A stretch of DNA of 64,000 nucleotides from Zerene cesonia (GCF_012273895.1 NC_052107.1:248001-312000), one strand, 5' to 3'. Numbered from the stretch's first letter, positions 1 through 12,119 are shown. Made by a program: numbers and translations. Notes: a model not told the origin generated them from the letters alone.

Positions 1-13
1 CGGACCGCGCCAG
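1..13 (+). other. possible 3' edge of an exon at the window start
   Basis: The first 13 bases are GC-rich and end in GCCAG followed by GTAAAG, a good match to a eukaryotic splice donor (CAG|GTRAG). The next 40 bases are GC-richer than what follows, then the sequence becomes AT-rich and intron-like. This could be the end of an exon whose body lies outside the window. Too short to translate usefully; a chance match is likely enough that confidence is low. Confidence 0.13.
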
Positions 14-1905
14 GTAAAGCGGGATCGCGGTTTGCGGTCACAGATATTTTAACTCTCGTATTATTTGCTTGTTAATTAAGTGCCTTTTATAATTTGTCCC
101 ATTACCCATATAGGTATTCTGTTACAGTTTTACCGACATTTCTGCTAACAATTTACTGTGTGTTTTGAATTGTAATGAGTTATCGGAAGGTGTAACATTT
201 TATTAATTAAAGGTCTATATTAGATAGTGGTAAGTTAGGTCGAAGTTAGATATGAATACAAACATTCATTTCATTTCATGCCATCATTAAGATTATGACT
301 AATTCCAATTACAAATTAGTTCATAATATTGTAACCTTGTTAGCCGTCAATATTAAAAAATTATATCAATAAAAATCGTGATTTTTTTAGAGGATAAGTC
401 AGAAGCTTTCGCCTGATCGTTCACCTGCTTGCATACTTGGCTGGCCGCCAACTGATCTTGCTAACCTACATCGATACTTCTTTTGTTGTCATTTTTTATC
501 CAATATCCGAAGATACTGTAACATTTGGCAATATGGATTTGTTATGTTTTTTTTTTCATTATTATTGATTCTTTATTAAATGTACTTACCATAAATAACG
601 TATCATCTATACGAATATAGTAGAGGGTTTTTACAGATCTATGTCACACGCTAGTCCTTCACAACGAAATTCATACTAAATCAATTCAGATTAGAAAGTT
701 GTGAGGGCAAATAAAGAATTTTTAACTACAATTTTCTCAGGTGACATAGGTTATACATATTCTAAATTCATTAAAAAGTTAGTAATTGAAAAGTGTAATG
801 AATAATTATGTATTCGCTTATTTGGGACTAATATGATGATACATTGTTCATATTAAAATCAAATAGTGTGTTATCTTAAGGAAAAACCCATCGTTGTCGT
901 TTAACCTTTCATCACTCTTTAGCGTGGAAGTTTTCCGTAATAATTAGTATGAAACAAAGCTGATAAACATTGAATAGAATAAATGCGTTTGTTTATTTTT
1001 AATGTAGCGACAAGAGAATACGCTTCATCTTGAGAAACAGAGCCAAATTGTTGAGCATCCATTGCCAGTCACCGGAAGGAGTAGAGAGGATCCCAAGAAA
1101 TATGCAAGGTTCCAACTGCAGCTAAGATGGCGGCATAACAATGTTTCTGTTAAATAATGATAGTTATTTTAAGAGGAAATATGAAACTTTATGTTATGTG
1201 GGATGAGAGGTATGTTGAGCTGATTCATTAGTTGTTTTAAACACTAACGTTCCACCCTGGGTTCGCCTATGGTACATATAAGATATCACTTACATAAATA
1301 ACCTTATATATTATTAGTATAAATTATATGGCAGTGTTTTAAGACATAAGAGGGGAATTTATCAAATGCAGAAGTCATACGCTTATCATCCTAGCAAAGA
1401 GGTGCTAACTTAATAAAATTATGTTCAACATTCATTATTAAATTAGAAGTTATAAGAACAATGTATTTTATAAATAGAGCTGATGATGTAATGATTTATC
1501 TAAATCTACAGGTGTCATTGATCATTCTTATTGTAAGATGAATTAACCAAACGTACTTATGAAAACTGTTCTCCGTCTGTGGCTTTTCTACATATTCACA
1601 CAAAATTACATTTTAAATACTACTTATTATCCGGTTTTTTTTTTCAAGAAGGAAATACGTTAAAAGCTTTACATAAAGGTTTCATTCCTCTACAAATTAA
1701 ATTAATTCAATTAAGTTTAGCAGCTGAGTACTAAAAAACAATCATGAATGCATAATTAATAGTGTTCGTATTTTACAAAGATTGTTTATTCAAAGCATTA
1801 CATATATATATGTTGCTAAACGTGTCGTTTTTAACATATACGTCCAGACTTACACATAGATTTACTTAGTAAAGAAATAAAAACGAAAATAATCTTATTT
1901 TGCAG
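14..1905. other. AT-rich gene-free stretch
   Basis: AT-rich DNA with many stops in all frames and homopolymer runs. I see no gene, RNA or recognisable repeat. Confidence 0.6.
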
Positions 1906-2012
1906 AGTTATGTAAAGTTGACATCGCTGGCAAGTGTCGGGGCGTCATTAACATCTCTTCGCGAGGCGGAAGTCAGGCTGTGGAGGTTCGCGACGCATTT
2001 TTAAAATTTTAA
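1906..2012 (+). other. possible terminal exon (GC-rich, after a splice acceptor)
   Basis: A pyrimidine-rich acceptor (cttattttgcag, ending at 1905) is followed by about 100 bases clearly richer in GC than the surroundings. Two forward frames are open from the acceptor: one starts at 1906 and stops at 2002-2004 (32 residues, containing LREAEVRLWRF), the other starts at 1908 and stops at 2010-2012 (34 residues, containing VINISSRGGSQAVEVRDAF). Either would read as a short last exon. No family is recognised. A conserved non-coding element is the main alternative, since the GC-rich block continues past both stops to about 2070. Confidence 0.14.
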
Positions 2013-2069
2013 TGTCAACCGGAAGTTACGTCGCGCCAACAACCTTCAACTTAGTTATGGCGCTAAATA

Positions 2070-3120
2070 GCCTCTTTTGACATTCAAATACATTTTTTCT
2101 GGGGTTTTCAATTTATGGTTTTCGGATGTAATATGTATCAATTATCAGATCGCTAGTGTAATATTAACAGATTTAATGATTACGATTAGAGCTTTATTTA
2201 TTTAATATTTATATGTTAATATTATAAATTGGTATAATTGGTTTTTAAATTATTGGAGATACTATATGTAGTTTTTCGAAACATCTTTGTGCTTAGAAAT
2301 AGCTAATAAAGAAAGTTTTTTTAATAAATATCAAAAATCATTAGACCTGCATGGATAGCGACATTAACTTAATGATGATGAATTGATTTATACAATACTA
2401 TAAACAAAAACACCCAAAAAATATTTTATTGTTTAATATTCCCCGTCATGTTGCCTTCTTGTTTTGTATACTGAATGTTATTATTTCAAAATCTATTGAT
2501 ATTTTCCTTATCATCATAAAACGTAAAAGCGCGTTTGAGCATATGCGAATAAACGTGACTCTTTTAAGGGTCGTCCACACTTGACCAAAGCGATGTGTTA
2601 AATGTGACGTAACTTTGTAGGCTATGTCTAACGAACATGTAGGAAATAATATAACACACTGGCTAAATTCAGTGTTTATTTGGCAATGGCAATATCCCTG
2701 GAAGTACCTATAAAGTTTTTCATTTTATCAATAAAACGTATATATAAAACATTTTATATATAAAACATCATTAGTCTATTTAATTTTAAGTCATCATAAT
2801 ACACTTACGTCGTCACATTCTTTCCATTTAATTGCAAGTATAAATTAATATTAAAACTAAGAAGTAAGGAATCATTTATATTTTTTTGAAAAGCTATATC
2901 AATGCTCAATATTGTTATAACAGATTGGTAAAGTTGTACTGAGAATTTTCAAGTTTACGATACACGATTAGATATAGAGTACAAACAGCTTTTTATTTAT
3001 TTGAAATAATTAGATAACATACATCCTTTTATGTTAGTAAATGACTTATAAATTAATGTTAGTAAATAATCGATTGTCGGGTTCCTTATGCGTTTAATTA
3101 GCGTTCACCAATATACCAAT
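2070..3120. other. AT-rich gene-free stretch
   Basis: No gene, RNA or repeat that I can support. Mostly AT-rich with short poly-A and poly-T runs. Confidence 0.6.
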
Positions 3121-3325
3121 AACTCAATCCAATGTCAGATTATTCCAACCTCTTCTCCCCAACCGCATCTCATATCTCGAAGCAGGTAGTGAGCCGTCAA
3201 CAAAGCGCTATCAGACACTGTTCCCAGAAGACACGTGAGGCGATCCTTCACCTATGGCCCGTGATAGCGCGCAAATAGCCATTGACGTCATAGGTTCTGT
3301 AGGCGAGTCTGCAGAGGGCGGGCAC
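3121..3325. promoter_or_regulatory. GC-rich island with a CRE and a 48-codon open frame
   Basis: A 200-base GC-richer block in AT-rich DNA. It holds a perfect CRE palindrome TGACGTCA at 3283-3290, the site type bound by CREB/ATF bZIP proteins. An ATG at 3132 opens a 48-codon frame that stops at 3276-3278; a GTAGTG lies inside it but is a weak donor. No protein family is recognised in the frame. I read this as a possible regulatory element rather than a gene. Confidence 0.25.
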
Positions 3326-3660
3326 AGTTCTGATATTATCTTGATTTTGGATTGCAATGTAATATTGTCAAAGTTCTGCTGATTGTCGGAATATTTAAAG
3401 TGTAATAACCATAGGTGATAAAATAATTATTTAGACTTTCATGTTGACAAAGTAAAAGAGTAGTGTTTTATTTGTTAAATTATGTGTTTCGTTTATTTCT
3501 ATTAAAGCTTAAGTAGTGATATGCTCAGTGCATAGATTTCGCGACCATTTCCTTTCACGTGGATGGTAACTTGTGTGTTCAATGTTTAAGTTACACTTAC
3601 ACTACCAAATACAAGAAAGTTATTGTCAAGTTTAACGACAGTACCTAGTCTACTCTAAGC

Positions 3661-3717
3661 ACTCATACAAGGCCTTTGTCCCAGCAGTGGGAACATACAT
3701 GGGCTGATGATGATGAC
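3661..3717 (+). mobile_element. 3' fragment of GATGAT-tailed tRNA-derived SINE
   Basis: Carries the 3' end shared with the full-length copy at 61795-62096: 'ggcc...gtcccagcagtggga', then 'atgggctgatgatgatga'. The tRNA-related head is missing, as expected of a 5'-truncated retroposed copy. This 3' end is familiar from lepidopteran genomes. Confidence 0.8.
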
Positions 3718-3719
3718 AT

Positions 3720-5260
3720 AGTCTACTAATATATTTTTTTTTATATTTGCAAAATTGTTTATTTGGTGTGGTACATAAAATTGTAAAAATAAATAAATAA
3801 ACCTACACTGTAAGAGAACAGGTATAAATTGGAAAGATCGATCAAGCGTGTCTCTAGGAATCATAATAAAGCTATATCTGTGGTTACAGTTACTATGTAA
3901 CCTTATTTATACCATTTGCATCTTTAGTAATGGTAAGTATATGTGGATAGTTTCGGGAAAAGTGGTCGCCACGCATATAGCGAAAAACCTACAGAATGGC
4001 CTATTTATATTACTAGGTTTTATTTAAAGATCGCAAGAAATGATGATTATTATCCAAGCCTTTGTTTGCCAAGAGGTTAATTGTGGAGTAAAGGTTAAGG
4101 GTCTGATCAATTACTTTCCTGGCTTCTTCTTTTGTGGGCCGCGTGAAATCATTATTCTAGCTACTATATTTTGATTTATTTCTAAAACAAAATATATCTT
4201 GATCGGGTATATGTGTGATCGTCGTAGATATTAAAATTTTGCCTCATTTAATTTTTTTAGCGCGTCATTTAAAAGTAATAAATGTCACACCTGTCATCCT
4301 TTTCAAATAAAATGCTACAAATATTAATTACCAAATACTCGACGAAGATGTAGAGTGGCAAGCGGGAGGGGTTTTATCAACAGTGATGATGAAATAAACG
4401 TTTACATTATATAACTTACTGAGCACAGTGCTTCTGGGATATTAATTCATACTATTTCTAAGATCTTCAAGTTCTGTCTTATTTACTCTTTCTTTTCAGC
4501 AAGGTTTATAATATTTTAACTATGATGCAATATGAAAAAGCAACCTGCAACCAAATGTCTAATCGTCACGAATCACAGCCACTGTCCCAGGTCATTTGAA
4601 GCCTCGATAGAACCGCTCATGTACTGCAAGCCTATAGACTCTAATTCCCTTGTCTGATAAAGATAGGTGCGTGGCTCAGCTCGGCCCCATTCCGATTCGA
4701 CGCAATTCTGAAGACAATAACCGAACAAGTAATCAGCTTTTATCAATATCAAAGGTCGTTTACGCGCGAAATTCGCCGACGTTCACTTGAGTGGGAGTCC
4801 AAAGAACGTGGGAGGAAACGGTCGTGATGTTCAAATATTATCTTCATTTTGGCATTTTATAATATTATGGTATACAATCTTAATTTTCTCAAGGTTAAAT
4901 AATACTTATTTAGTATATATTAGACACTTATCTTAGGATGATGCAGTGCTTATTTCAAAGCGGTCAAAGCGGGTAAATGTGAAGTCGCGATGACGTCATA
5001 AGTGTCGCTCTCTGTCTTTTAGTGGGAAATGAAGCAATACGCATATTTGTTACGAAAAGGCCAATTGTGTTATCGGTTTTGTTTGGTAGTTTAATTTCTT
5101 TAATCTCTTGCGTGTTTGTTCATCGAGATGAATCAGTTAACGATTTTGTCTTTCTGTGTCATCAAAAGATAATAACGGTTGTAGATTAATTCTCTTGAAT
5201 TGTTAAAAATATGTTTTAATTTAAAAATAATATAAAATATGAAATAGTAGCATACGAATA
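3720..5260. other. gene-free stretch with one CRE
   Basis: AT-rich. A GC-richer patch at 4560-4830 and a CRE palindrome TGACGTCA at 4991-4998 are the only features I can point to. No supported gene. Confidence 0.5.
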
Positions 5261-5261
5261 T

Positions 5262-5483
5262 GTTTTTCATTCGGTGAGCTGGGTAGCCGGAGGACCGTAT
5301 TATTTTTCGCCTTTACCAGTCCATTTTTTTTCATAATGAATCTTTTCCTTACCCTTGATCCCTTGAAAGCGGCAACGCACTTGTCCTTCTTCTGCAAATG
5401 TTCTTCGATCACTACTGCCCGCTGGTGATAGCTTACCTCAGCAAACCACTAGCTCAGTTGCCCGCTATTACAGAATAATAAAA
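5262..5483 (+). mobile_element. poly(A)-tailed retroposon copy (family R), degenerate
   Basis: Has the order of blocks seen in the other copies: 'cattcggtgagc' and 'agccggagg', a pyrimidine-rich tract with repeated 'tttccttaccctt', 'gcggcaacgcacttgt', 'ctggtgatagcttacc', then 'ctcagttgcc' and an A-rich tail. Other copies are at 9041, 11891, 16905, 19930, 26264, 39264, 48871 and 62497. The class is not settled from sequence alone: it could be a SINE or the 3' end of a LINE. Confidence 0.65.
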
Positions 5484-5538
5484 ACAAAAAAGTGCCATAA
5501 AATATTAATACAAGGTCATTCTAGTTTGCCTATATATA

Positions 5539-5740
5539 AAGTGAAGTCCCGTGTTCTCTACTGGGGGCAGATAATATACATCTGTTTCACTGATCAATCT
5601 TTTTTTATGGACAAGTAGGTGATCAGCCTTCTGTGTCCTGCCAGACCTAGAGGTTTTTTTTTGTTTGTCCCCACCGGGAATCGAATCGAAGAACCCTCGG
5701 TCCTACGCTCACGCGTTAACCACTGTACCAAGGAGGCGGT
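5539..5740 (-). mobile_element. tRNA-derived SINE, Metulj-like
   Basis: On the minus strand it begins with a Pol III A box (TTGGTACAGTGGTTAACG) and a B box region (gattcgattcccggtgg), followed by an A-rich stretch. The body then reads 'ctggcaggacacagaaggc', 'tgatcacctacttgtcc', 'gatcagtgaaacagatgta' and 'gggacttcac' at the end. The copy at 26562-26769 matches over the whole length. It resembles the Metulj SINEs described from Heliconius; the name is from memory and unchecked. Confidence 0.85.
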
Positions 5741-5744
5741 TGCC

Positions 5745-6530
5745 TATATATATTAGTAGGTATTTAAAATTTTAATTCAGTAATTGTTTTCACCGTGAAG
5801 CCAAGCCGGATCACTGGTAAATTAAACGTAGATACATATTATTCGTCTCAAAATAAACGTATACATAATATAATGGTTGAATAGTGTTGAGAGTAAAGAC
5901 GCGAGTAATTAGCGCATGTGCGCCGGCGCCGCCTGCGTCTTGCCAAATTGATCTGTGATCTATTAATAGGTCTAGGCAGGGAGCTGGTGTACGATTTTTT
6001 TCAAGAATAAAGCGAATAGATAAAAACATAATGAATTATACATAAAAGTTCTTAGTATGTCATAGCACCTGAAGAAAAAGTATATATAGCAATAATATTT
6101 GTAGATAGAAAGTTTATCTCAATCGAAATCGAATCGAAATCTCTTTAACAAACTTCATTAATGAAATGAGACGAAAAATGTGAAATCTTATTATTAAGAA
6201 AAAATGTCAAACTAATGAATTGCTCTTAATTGCTATGTAGTGTTATGTATGTTACATTTAAATAGAACAAACAATTTTCATAAATTTAACAGATGCATTA
6301 CATACTTTTTGCATTATGCTTTTAATAAATAAATTAATTTAAATATTCTCATTTCTTAACATTATTGCGTTGGCATTTGCAGTCTATTTGATAATGAAAT
6401 AAAGGTAACTTCCACCTCTCTGTCTACTGCCATACATTGAAATGAAATACTCAGCTCCGCTAACCCAGTATCAGCTAGTTTGAGCTAAATGTTCGAGCTA
6501 CAGGACATTTGGATTTTTATCTTATTAATA
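5745..6530. other. gene-free stretch
   Basis: AT-rich apart from a GC-richer patch near 5910-5960. No gene supported. Confidence 0.55.
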
Positions 6531-6531
6531 A

Positions 6532-6739
6532 CTATCTGCGCCCTTTGGTTACACCCGCGTAAGTCTCTATCCCGTAGTCTAAACCTATGCGTTATTACGG
6601 TTGTCTAGCTAGCTAGCTACGAAAAAAAATTTCATGGCTATCGGATCAGTAATTTTTGCGTGAAAGAGTAACAAACATACATACACATACACATGTAAAC
6701 ATCCTCACAAACTTTCGCATTTATAATATTATAGTATGA
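6532..6739 (-). mobile_element. non-autonomous Helitron (family H1)
   Basis: Minus-strand copy of the family seen at 10612-10817 and 46387-46585. The 5' end is at 6739 (TC, then 'taatattataaatgcgaaag'); the interior has 'gatgtttacatgtg', 'tcacgcaaaaattactga'. The 3' end is at 6532 with a degenerate CTAG (ATAG) followed by T, preceded by a CG-rich hairpin region. About 208 bases and no transposase, as expected of a non-autonomous copy. Confidence 0.75.
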
Positions 6740-6744
6740 TAGCT

Positions 6745-8580
6745 TTTAAACAGCAATAGTAATGGTAAAAAAGTGGCGCGGGGGAATGTTAATGGATAGC
6801 ACACTTCTTTTTTAATTATTTTCATTATATCGTTTGATGATAATAGTATAAACATTGAAGTTAATTGTTATTAGAGTAATTTCATTCAATTGAAGGATAT
6901 TGTTGATTTAAGACTAGCTTGTAAACTGTAAAAGCTTCTGCCTGCATCAAAACTTATCCTATATAGCCGATGGTATTCTGCCATTTCTTTTTTAAAAATT
7001 TCGAGTATTTTTGGGTATTGAACTATTATATACGTTCTTTTCATTGTTTTATGCTTTTTATATAGTTCTTCGCTATTAAAATATATCATTAGAGTATTTA
7101 GCAAGAGTTCGCCGACATCCAGATGTTTTTATAAGTTGAACACAAATTTGAACTCAGAAAATTTGTTGAACTAAATGTCTAGTTTAAAGTTTACAATGAA
7201 AACAAAATGGGGCCATTTAATCGCAATACCGATCAGTTTTTATTCAAAATAAATCTAAACAAAGACAACGAAGCAAAAATGCTTTCGTCAAAGTTAATGA
7301 AATTACGTTTAAAATAATTTAATTGTGTAAAACATAACATCGTACCTACGTCCCACCTACGTTTGGATGTTGATACGGAGTGAATTTAGAAGTTTTAGTC
7401 AATTATGATAAAAAATCAACGCGCTATAACATTAACATAAATTTCGTTTGCCATAAATTTAATATAATATTAAGGTACGACAACTTTTTTATTATTTTTC
7501 ATAAGTTGGTTATATAATTGTAATTGTATAAGCAATCGGTATTGAAATTCGTAATCAAAATAAATATTGTGTAAAAACACGATTTGCTCGTGAAATGATT
7601 GTATTGTCCCCGATCCTTAATAAATATACAAAGTTTAAATTCAATCTTTCCGTTTAAAGTGGGCCAAAATCGAGTCTATAAGTGTCGGTTACATACAAAC
7701 ATACAATGTTAGTATTAAAAGCGTGTTAAAAGTGAGACAAAACTCAAAAGAAAGAACAGGCGTACTTATGTTTGTTTATTTTACTTTAAATCTAAATCTT
7801 ATTATTAAGCTTGAAAGATTAATGGCATTCACTTCAACTATATTTATTTTAGATTAGATGTTATAATAATACAAACCTTCAATTTGGCTTCAATTTTTAC
7901 TTGTCTGGCAATGTAGGTATTCAAAGGTACGAAAATCTCCAGGTAGCTTGGAAACGCAGGTATTATATATTACATCAGATATCTCTTTGAAAAAAGTATT
8001 GCTGCCTTTTCATTGATAATTCAAAATTGAGATCTGACGTTATATAAAACAACGTTTCGGTGACAATCGCGAATATTTCTTTCCAGTAATTGAATGGTAG
8101 GGATTTTTGTATTTGGAACAATTTTACGCAGGTTTAGCTGGATGGAAACCTAAGTAATTTCACTCTGATTTTTTGGTCTAATTTGGCCGAAATTTATCTC
8201 ACTGTAGATTTGTAATAAAGAAAAAATCAACCTAGAAAGAATATCAAAATTAAATCGTAAAAAACAAAATGTCTGTCATGCATTACTGTCAGGTACAAAA
8301 TAGCCTATATCTAGAATTAAGATCGCAGATTGTTATTTTGCAGACCGATATTATCTTTCTACAAGAACGTCGTCATATGATGATTTTATTTAAGCATATA
8401 TATATACACAGTCAAATACGCAGTGAAGTGAGTCAGTTTAAAAACAAATAGTACTTACAGCTATAATAATATAGAATTGGTATTATTGAACTCAGCGTGA
8501 CGAAATAAAAATAGTTACATTGACTCCATTTTAAGATGGCGGTGAATGGCGATAACACGCGCATGTGTGCGTGCGATAAC
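6745..8580. other. AT-rich gene-free stretch
   Basis: No gene or repeat that I can support. Open frames here (for example near 6886-7104 and 8269-8451) have biased, AT-driven composition and no recognisable family. Confidence 0.55.
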
Positions 8581-8586
8581 ACTTAC

Positions 8587-8642
8587 CTTGTGGTGAATAA
8601 CATCACTACGGAAATTATTCCAGTGGTGATAATGATGGACAT
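8587..8642 (-). other. possible short first exon ending at a strong splice donor
   Basis: Minus strand: an ATG at 8642-8640 opens a hydrophobic frame (MSIIITTGIISVVMLFTT) that ends at a near-perfect donor, CAAG|GTAAGTG, at 8587/8586. A hydrophobic N terminus before a donor is what a signal-peptide exon would look like. However it is only 56 bases and donors of this quality occur by chance in 64 kb. Not recognised as any gene. Confidence 0.1.
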
Positions 8643-9040
8643 TTAAATGTACTTGTTTTTAATTGAAAATAGTAAATTAAAACTTTTAAATATTGTAATG
8701 TTCTGCGAATTAATTATGAATTTAGAATTTGGGATATTATATAGATATTTTCCCCAAACATGGCCAATAACAATTATGATTTAATCCGCGTTCTACTTAA
8801 ATTTAGCGAACTATTTATTATACATAATATTTTATAAAACTCATTTCTAATGAATCAATTAATATACATTATATGGACTTTCCAACAGTCCCCGTTTTGA
8901 GAGGATAATTTCGAATGTTTTACATGTTATAGGTATTATGTATATCTGCTTATTTCTAGTGAAATATTTCAAATGATTTATACATATAATGAATTAATTC
9001 ATAACGTATTTAATTATATATCTTATATGTGATATAGGAG

Positions 9041-9122
9041 GTCAGCACGTTTTGGCACGAATTGGGCCAGCTCGCATCGGTGTAGGTACCACACCCCCAC
9101 AGAAACAGTCGCCGGCCCTAGA
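9041..9122 (+). mobile_element. head of retroposon family R
   Basis: Contains the family's 5' block: 'gcacgttttggcacgaa', 'gggccagctcgcatcgg', 'taccacacccccacagaaa'. The same block is at 62503-62565 and, shortened, at 39264-39300. The pyrimidine tract and 3' end are absent. Confidence 0.6.
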
Positions 9123-9133
9123 ATATAATTAAT

Positions 9134-9275
9134 ATTTTTATCAAAAAATCACACTGTCATCAAATTGTCAGAACTAGACTAAATTAAACGTGACCACACA
9201 GAAGGCACCAACTTTCAAATAAGAATCATCAAAATCGGTTCAATCGTTATAAAGTTATGAGGTAACAAACAATTA
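9134..9275 (-). repeat. interspersed repeat fragment shared with 63050-63205
   Basis: 'tttcaaataagaatcatc' followed by 'aaaatcggttca' matches, in reverse complement, 'gaactggttttgatgatt' followed by 'ctttttttatttgaatgctg' at 63150-63190. Class unknown; probably a degenerate transposon fragment. Confidence 0.5.
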
Positions 9276-9279
9276 TTTG

Positions 9280-10605
9280 TAGGTCGGTATGTGATCTTAA
9301 CATATATTTTATTTGGTAAGTTTGAATAATGAAGTAATCTACACCATTATACATAACTTTTAACAAGATACCTATTCGGTATTACGTATCTATATTGGAA
9401 TACGGAATTAACTACTCCACGCCCTGATTATTTTATTTAATGTTAAAAGAACAGAAGTTTGTTTTAACCTGTAATTGATCATACAATGTACCCAGAAATA
9501 AATAAAAATGAATAATTAATAACAGTATGAAATCATAATTTTGTCTTAATCTTAACAAATGTTTCGCATTTAGTCTCATTATAGAGAAATTTCAACAGAA
9601 TAAAAATTAAGTAATATAAAATACTTATATAAAATCAAAGATTTACAATAGCAGCTGGGTCCAATTTCTAAGAGCCCTGAGATATTGTACTGATGCTCTT
9701 AAATGAAGTGAATGACGTATAGCTAGAGTGAGATAAGAAACAAACGCACTGAGCGAGTCAAGGGTCAAGGAGTACCTTAGCCTCGTGTGATAGCTTATCT
9801 CTTACACGTTTCACCTCGGAATAATAAACGGCCATTATTAGTTCTTTGTGCAGGTATTGCAGGGTATTTCATAGATATGTACGCTTGTATGAGAAATTTG
9901 TTTTAACCTATGAGTATGCATACTGTCTTGAATGAGTTTCATCTGTATAAAACAGGATAAAAAAACTTCATTGTCTGTAGAACACAAGCGACCGATCACC
10001 AATTATTGTACAAATAAATAAATCAGATTAAATACACTGTCTTTTTTCCAAGCATTTCTCAAAGAGTTTTGTATTGCGCAAATTGATACGTAATTAGTTA
10101 AGGGACCTGATGATTCCACTAGAGGTCAGAGGAATTACAAATTGACAACATTTTAGATTGTACAACATTGCTTCTACAGAACTTAGGACAAATTTAAAAT
10201 CGATAATGGTTATTTAAAATCTTTGAAATTTATTAATATTCGATGGCCTTGATTGAGAATTGATTAGTATTTATCTTGTAAGAGAGAAATAAATAATCTT
10301 TAAAGTCGGTTAAAAAGCAAGAAACACGTACATACATATGACGTAAAACATGTTATTTCCGTATGTTACGTATGTCGGTGCGTTCTACTTAAGTGGCCGA
10401 TATCTGGCCAGGGTCAGAGGTTACAATAACTCGCTGTTTACATCTACCTTGTGCGATAGTATTTGTGTACGCTGTCGTCGCAACATGGTTGTTTTTGTGT
10501 TTTATAGTAGCCTAGTTTGAATTTTGACAAAAGGGACTGTAGGGTATTGATTCTTTATATATTGGTTCAACCAGCAAAAACGGATTATATATTTAAATTT
10601 TCTTT
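9280..10605. other. gene-free stretch
   Basis: Mostly AT-rich. A GC-richer patch at 10380-10490 is enhancer-like (it includes TGTTTAC, a Forkhead-type site), with no supporting evidence beyond composition. No gene supported. Confidence 0.5.
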
Positions 10606-10611
10606 CACTTA

Positions 10612-10817
10612 TCCTACTATATATAATATCATAAATGTGAAAGTTTGTAAGGATGTGAGTATGTTTGTTATTCTTTCACGTAAAAACTACACAACCGATT
10701 GCAATGAAATTTGGTATGTAGATAGTTGGACAACTAGAATAACACATAAGAAACTTTTTATCCCATTATTCTTACGGGATACCGACTTACACGGGTAAAA
10801 CCGCGGGGCGCAGCTAA
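10612..10817 (+). mobile_element. non-autonomous Helitron (family H1)
   Basis: Starts with A|TCCTACTA and 'aatgtgaaagtttgtaagga' and ends in 'ccgcggggcgcagCTAA|T'. Just before the end, 'acgggtaaaaccgcgg' is the expected short GC hairpin. These are the Helitron hallmarks: 5' TC, 3' CTRR with an upstream hairpin, and insertion between A and T without target duplication. 206 bases, non-coding; an overlapping 93-codon open frame is an accident of the repeat. Confidence 0.85.
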
Positions 10818-10819
10818 TT

Positions 10820-11305
10820 AGTAATAAGGTTTATTTGTGTATATTAAAGATTTATAAATTAAAAATAATAAAGACTTATTTGTCAATGCATATTTTTCAA
10901 ATTTTTAATATCATAAACTCAAACGATCAAAGATATATTAGAATGTTGTAAAATAAATGATTTTTATCATATTTAAAACCGAATAATTAATTGCCATATA
11001 GAGATACATTCGTGTTAGCCAAACCTTGCCTCTCCATGACATATTCCACGAAACATTCGTATAGGAACTACTGTTCACACATTCATGCGTCAGTAAGCTA
11101 ATGTTCTTTCGAAAAACCGCTCGCAAACAAAGGAGACTCGCTAGTGCACTGTTTACATATGTGTGTTTGTTATTCGCTTCGTTATTCACACAATGTATAA
11201 ATGCATTATCAGACCTCTTACACTAATGATTATCAGGCACAGACCGACTCGTAAAACTTCTATAAAATCTGGTAGTATCAAACAAAATTAAACCCTAATA
11301 ATATT
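10820..11305. other. gene-free stretch
   Basis: AT-rich; an 83-codon minus frame at 10938-11189 has no recognisable family and no supporting splice pattern. Confidence 0.5.
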
Positions 11306-11310
11306 ATAAA

Positions 11311-11500
11311 TCCCTTCTAATATTATAAATACGAAAGTAACTCTATCTGTTACGCTTTCACGCCTAAACCACTGAACCGATTTTGGTAAAATTTAGCATG
11401 AAGATAAAACTGAACTTAGGAAAGGGCATAGGATACTTTTATCGCGAAAAAAATGTTAGAAGGGGTTGAAATAGGGGATGAAAGATTTTATGGAAGAAAA
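11311..11500 (+). mobile_element. Helitron-like fragment (family H4)
   Basis: 5' end A|TCCCTTCTAATATTATAAAT, then 'gaaagtaactctatctgtta', 'cacgcctaaaccactgaacc' and 'ggcataggatacttttat'. This series is typical of a widespread lepidopteran Helitron-like family. The 3' CTRR terminus is not found, so this copy is truncated. Confidence 0.6.
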
Positions 11501-11890
11501 TTGTCAAACATAAAATCATGTAAGACTCTTTCACAAATAGTATATGTTTTGACAAATAGTTTAGACTTAGGTATCCTTCCGAAATCAATCCCAAGAAATA
11601 AAATCCCAATCCTTCTCTACATCATGTCACGCGATATATCCGAATTCCCGGGAAGCTAGTAGTACAATAAACACTACAAGATGTAACTTGTAAGTGAAAT
11701 GTAAAAGAATGACGTATCGGGTTCGTTGTCAGCGCGCGCGCAGTAATGATGTTGAGCTGATTGCACTCAATCACTATCGCTCGGTGGCTCGGCACAGCCG
11801 CGGCCCACACGGGGGCATCTTGTGACTCGATGTTTATATATTGATATTTTTATTATGACACTCAGCCGCCTTCGAATTGAAACATCTAGA

Positions 11891-12113
11891 TTTTTTTTTT
11901 TTTTATGTCGCAGTCGGAACGCAGTCGGACCATTTGTAGAGGCGTAAGGTACATTGCAGACCTTACGCCTCTACAACTGGATTGCCGACCTTAAATTGGG
12001 AAGGGATTAAGAAAGGATTTTCGAAAGGAATAAAGGAAAGGACTGGGAAGGGAAAGGTATAGGATATGGGCCTAGATAAATGAGTTCCGAGGCAACAAAC
12101 CTAAAATGCGGTG
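11891..12113 (-). mobile_element. retroposon family R copy with poly(A) tail and long hairpin
   Basis: On the minus strand the copy ends in a poly(A) tail (a T run of 15 on the plus strand near 11891-11905). It has the family's pyrimidine-rich tract ('tttcctttattcctttcga' in reverse) and the 'aattt-aaggtcggcaatcc' block. A perfect inverted repeat (11935-11950 with 11960-11975, 16 bp, 9-base loop) carries the 'gaggcgtaaggt' motif that recurs in the copies at 48871 and 62497. Confidence 0.7.
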
Positions 12114-12119
12114 GAATTG

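Noticed and set aside
2467..2485. 'gtatactgaatgt' resembles the 5p arm of the Hox microRNA iab-4
   Set aside because: Only 13 bases agree and no complementary arm lies within 100 bases, so there is no hairpin.
3132..3278. 48-codon plus frame as a small protein gene
   Set aside because: No family, no initiation context and no splice signals; the block is better read as regulatory DNA.
6606..6619. 'ctagctagctagctac' as a possible microsatellite or site
   Set aside because: Only three and a half units inside a Helitron; likely slippage.
10517..10798. 93-codon plus frame
   Set aside because: It overlaps a Helitron almost completely; the same peptide fragments would appear in any copy.
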